Assembly: GCA_905182225.1 (NCBI GenBank)
Contig: CAJJAJ010000007.1
Coordinates: forward strand, 1-58,370
DNA: 58,370 nt
Source: an uncultured Aquiluna sp.
GTDB lineage: Bacteria > Actinomycetota > Actinomycetes > Actinomycetales > Microbacteriaceae
Reading direction: 5' to 3'
Shown here: positions 57,315 to 58,370 of the stretch, piece after piece
How positions within the stretch are numbered: the stretch's first letter is position 1
How the letters are laid out: each line of letters opens with the position of its first letter
Notes under the pieces: model-generated
What the model saw: only the letters and a program-made list of their open reading frames with translations
Databases searched by the model: none
What the model was told of the DNA's origin: nothing
Made by a program: the position numbers and the translations under genes

Positions 57315-58370
57315 ATGAAAAACGCTGCCATCACGCCCTACCTTGCTGGCACAGTAGCTTCCACAACCGGATCAATCGCAACCTTTGGCATAGCAATTGC
57401 CGGACTGAGCGCCATGGGAGCAAGCCAAAGCCAGACTGCAACCGCAATAGTTGTAATGCTTATCGGCTACGGAGTGCTCTCGATCTTGCTTAGCACGTGG
57501 CTCAAAATGCCAGTTAGCATCGTCTGGTCCACACCTGGCGCTGCATTTCTGGCGACCAGCTCGGGGCTCGGGGTTGACTTCGAAACAGCTGTCGGGGCAT
57601 TTATAGTTAGCAGCTTGCTTGTCGTCCTCACCGGAGCATGGCCGGCCCTTAGCAGGCTAGTCGCCAAAATCCCTCCCCAGATATCCGCTGCCATGTTGGC
57701 GGGCGTTATTTTCCCTTTTGTGGCCGCGACAGTGCACTCGGGCGTCGATTTTCCACTCTTGATAATGCCGGTAATTGTTATTTGGCTCTTACTCAACCGG
57801 CTACTTCCGCTTTGGGCCTCGCCGATAGCAATAGTTATTGGATTTGCTCTGATTGCAATGAGTCAAGAGGCCAAGGACTTCGAGGTCTTTTCATTCTGGC
57901 CAAACCTGGCAATGATTTCTCCGGTATTTGATATTGGAGTAATAGTCGCAATCGGAATTCCGCTTTATTTGATCACTATGGCGTCTCAGAACCTCCCGGG
58001 CCTAGCCATCATGAACGGGTTGGGATATCCGCTGCCGACATCAAAAATCTTCGTTGCCACGGGTATTGGATCAGTGGTGACGTCTTTTTTTGGGGGCTTT
58101 GGATTGAATCTAGCCGCCATCACCGCCGCCCTGAATGCCGACGATGGAGCCGGTAAGGATCCATCAAAGCGCTGGAAAGCAGCTGCCTGGGGCGGGGTTG
58201 TTTATCTAATTTTCGCGCTATTTGCTTCTGTTTTTGCGGCCTTCGTACTGGCAGTTCCTAGGGAGCTGCTGTTGGCGCTGGCTGGTCTTGCGCTCATAAA
58301 AACCTTTGCATCGTCTCTTAGAACTGCAGTGAGCGATGAGTCGACGAGGCTTGCGGGTATTGTGACTTTT
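57315..58370 (+). CDS. BenE-family transporter (partial at window end)
   Basis: The reading frame is open from ATG 57315 to the window end (352 codons) and has no stop, so its 3' end is missing. The protein is highly hydrophobic with about ten helices. AITPYLAGTVASTTGSIATFG, LKMPVSIVWSTPGAAFLA and PPQISAAMLAGVIFPF are BenE-like, and the second half ITMASQNLPGLAIMNGLGYP with ASVVTSFFGGFGLNLAAITA-type repeats fits benzoate:H+ symporter relatives. The substrate here is unknown; no aromatic degradation genes are visible. It follows clpX by 18 bases with no ribosome-binding site, and transcription from clpX is likely. Confidence 0.85.
   Translation, partial: MKNAAITPYLAGTVASTTGSIATFGIAIAGLSAMGASQSQTATAIVVMLIGYGVLSILLSTWLKMPVSIVWSTPGAAFLATSSGLGVDFETAVGAFIVSSLLVVLTGAWPALSRLVAKIPPQISAAMLAGVIFPFVAATVHSGVDFPLLIMPVIVIWLLLNRLLPLWASPIAIVIGFALIAMSQEAKDFEVFSFWPNLAMISPVFDIGVIVAIGIPLYLITMASQNLPGLAIMNGLGYPLPTSKIFVATGIGSVVTSFFGGFGLNLAAITAALNADDGAGKDPSKRWKAAAWGGVVYLIFALFASVFAAFVLAVPRELLLALAGLALIKTFASSLRTAVSDESTRLAGIVTF

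Noticed and set aside
57467-57796. 109-codon minus-strand frame inside the BenE-like gene
   Set aside because: The plus strand carries a continuous hydrophobic, family-like frame across it; the minus peptide has no family features.

Overview
The window looks like the chromosome of a small-genome actinobacterium of the family Microbacteriaceae, perhaps one of the freshwater Rhodoluna/Aquiluna-like 'Luna' lineages. This is inferred from medium base composition (roughly half G+C by eye), very tight packing with many 1-4 base gene overlaps, and actinobacterial traits: paired clpP1-clpP2, an oligoribonuclease (Orn), a Mycobacterium-type RpiB, a group II truncated globin, DivIVA-like proteins, a small actinobacterial Cys/His protein, EttA, and frequent TTG starts. 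No 16S rRNA gene or phylogenetic marker comparison was available, so the genus is a guess.

Layout. 1-3842: the translation/lipid block rpsB (3' end)-tsf-terminator-pyrH-frr-cdsA-DivIVA-like protein. 3893-5474: a transglycosylase-like secreted protein, a small Cys/His protein and an alpha/beta hydrolase, each overlapping the next. 5486-7606 (minus): an AI-2E-family permease behind a DivIVA/coiled-coil protein, divergent from 7668-10219, which holds an unusual membrane protein with an internal lipoprotein-like signal and a thioredoxin/TPR protein. 10292-18029: a tRNA thiolation and translation fidelity run of cysteine desulfurase, mnmA, ligA and gatCAB. 18034-25895 (minus): tRNA-His, orn, a very large RND transporter and putA. 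26051-27508: tRNA-Arg and a DEAD-box helicase, with tRNA-like fragments on both sides. 27509-29167 is the loosest part: a membrane protein, a small orphan gene, a possible structured RNA and a very strong hairpin terminator.

29168-30073 is a ribokinase-like gene. From 38241 down to 30078 lies a continuous minus-strand run: PLP decarboxylase, N-carbamoylputrescine amidase, agmatine deiminase, DUF885 peptidase-like protein, argG, deoD, DoxX-like protein and LysE-type exporter. Together the first three could take an amino acid, most simply arginine, to putrescine; argG makes the arginine precursor and LysE could export excess basic amino acid. An Lrp/AsnC regulator (38267-38749) sits upstream of this run and is divergent from alanine dehydrogenase (38873-39988).

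40027-51133 carries housekeeping and redox genes: thioredoxin, EamA exporter, msrA, a short SSB, ettA behind a long inverted-repeat leader, tesB, a conserved unknown, globin, mscS, pepN and a CPA2 antiporter. 51143-58370 holds a DUF1648 protein, rpiB, a Nei-type glycosylase, tRNA-Gly, tRNA-Pro, the protein quality control set tig-clpP1-clpP2-clpX, and a BenE-type transporter cut by the window end.

I found no CRISPR array, no transposase, no integrase and no prophage. The strongest leads for new biology are the arginine/putrescine cluster with an unexpected decarboxylase, the ettA leader, the structured RNA/terminator region at 28870-29060, the membrane-lipoprotein fusion at 7668-9377, and the tRNA remnants around the helicase.
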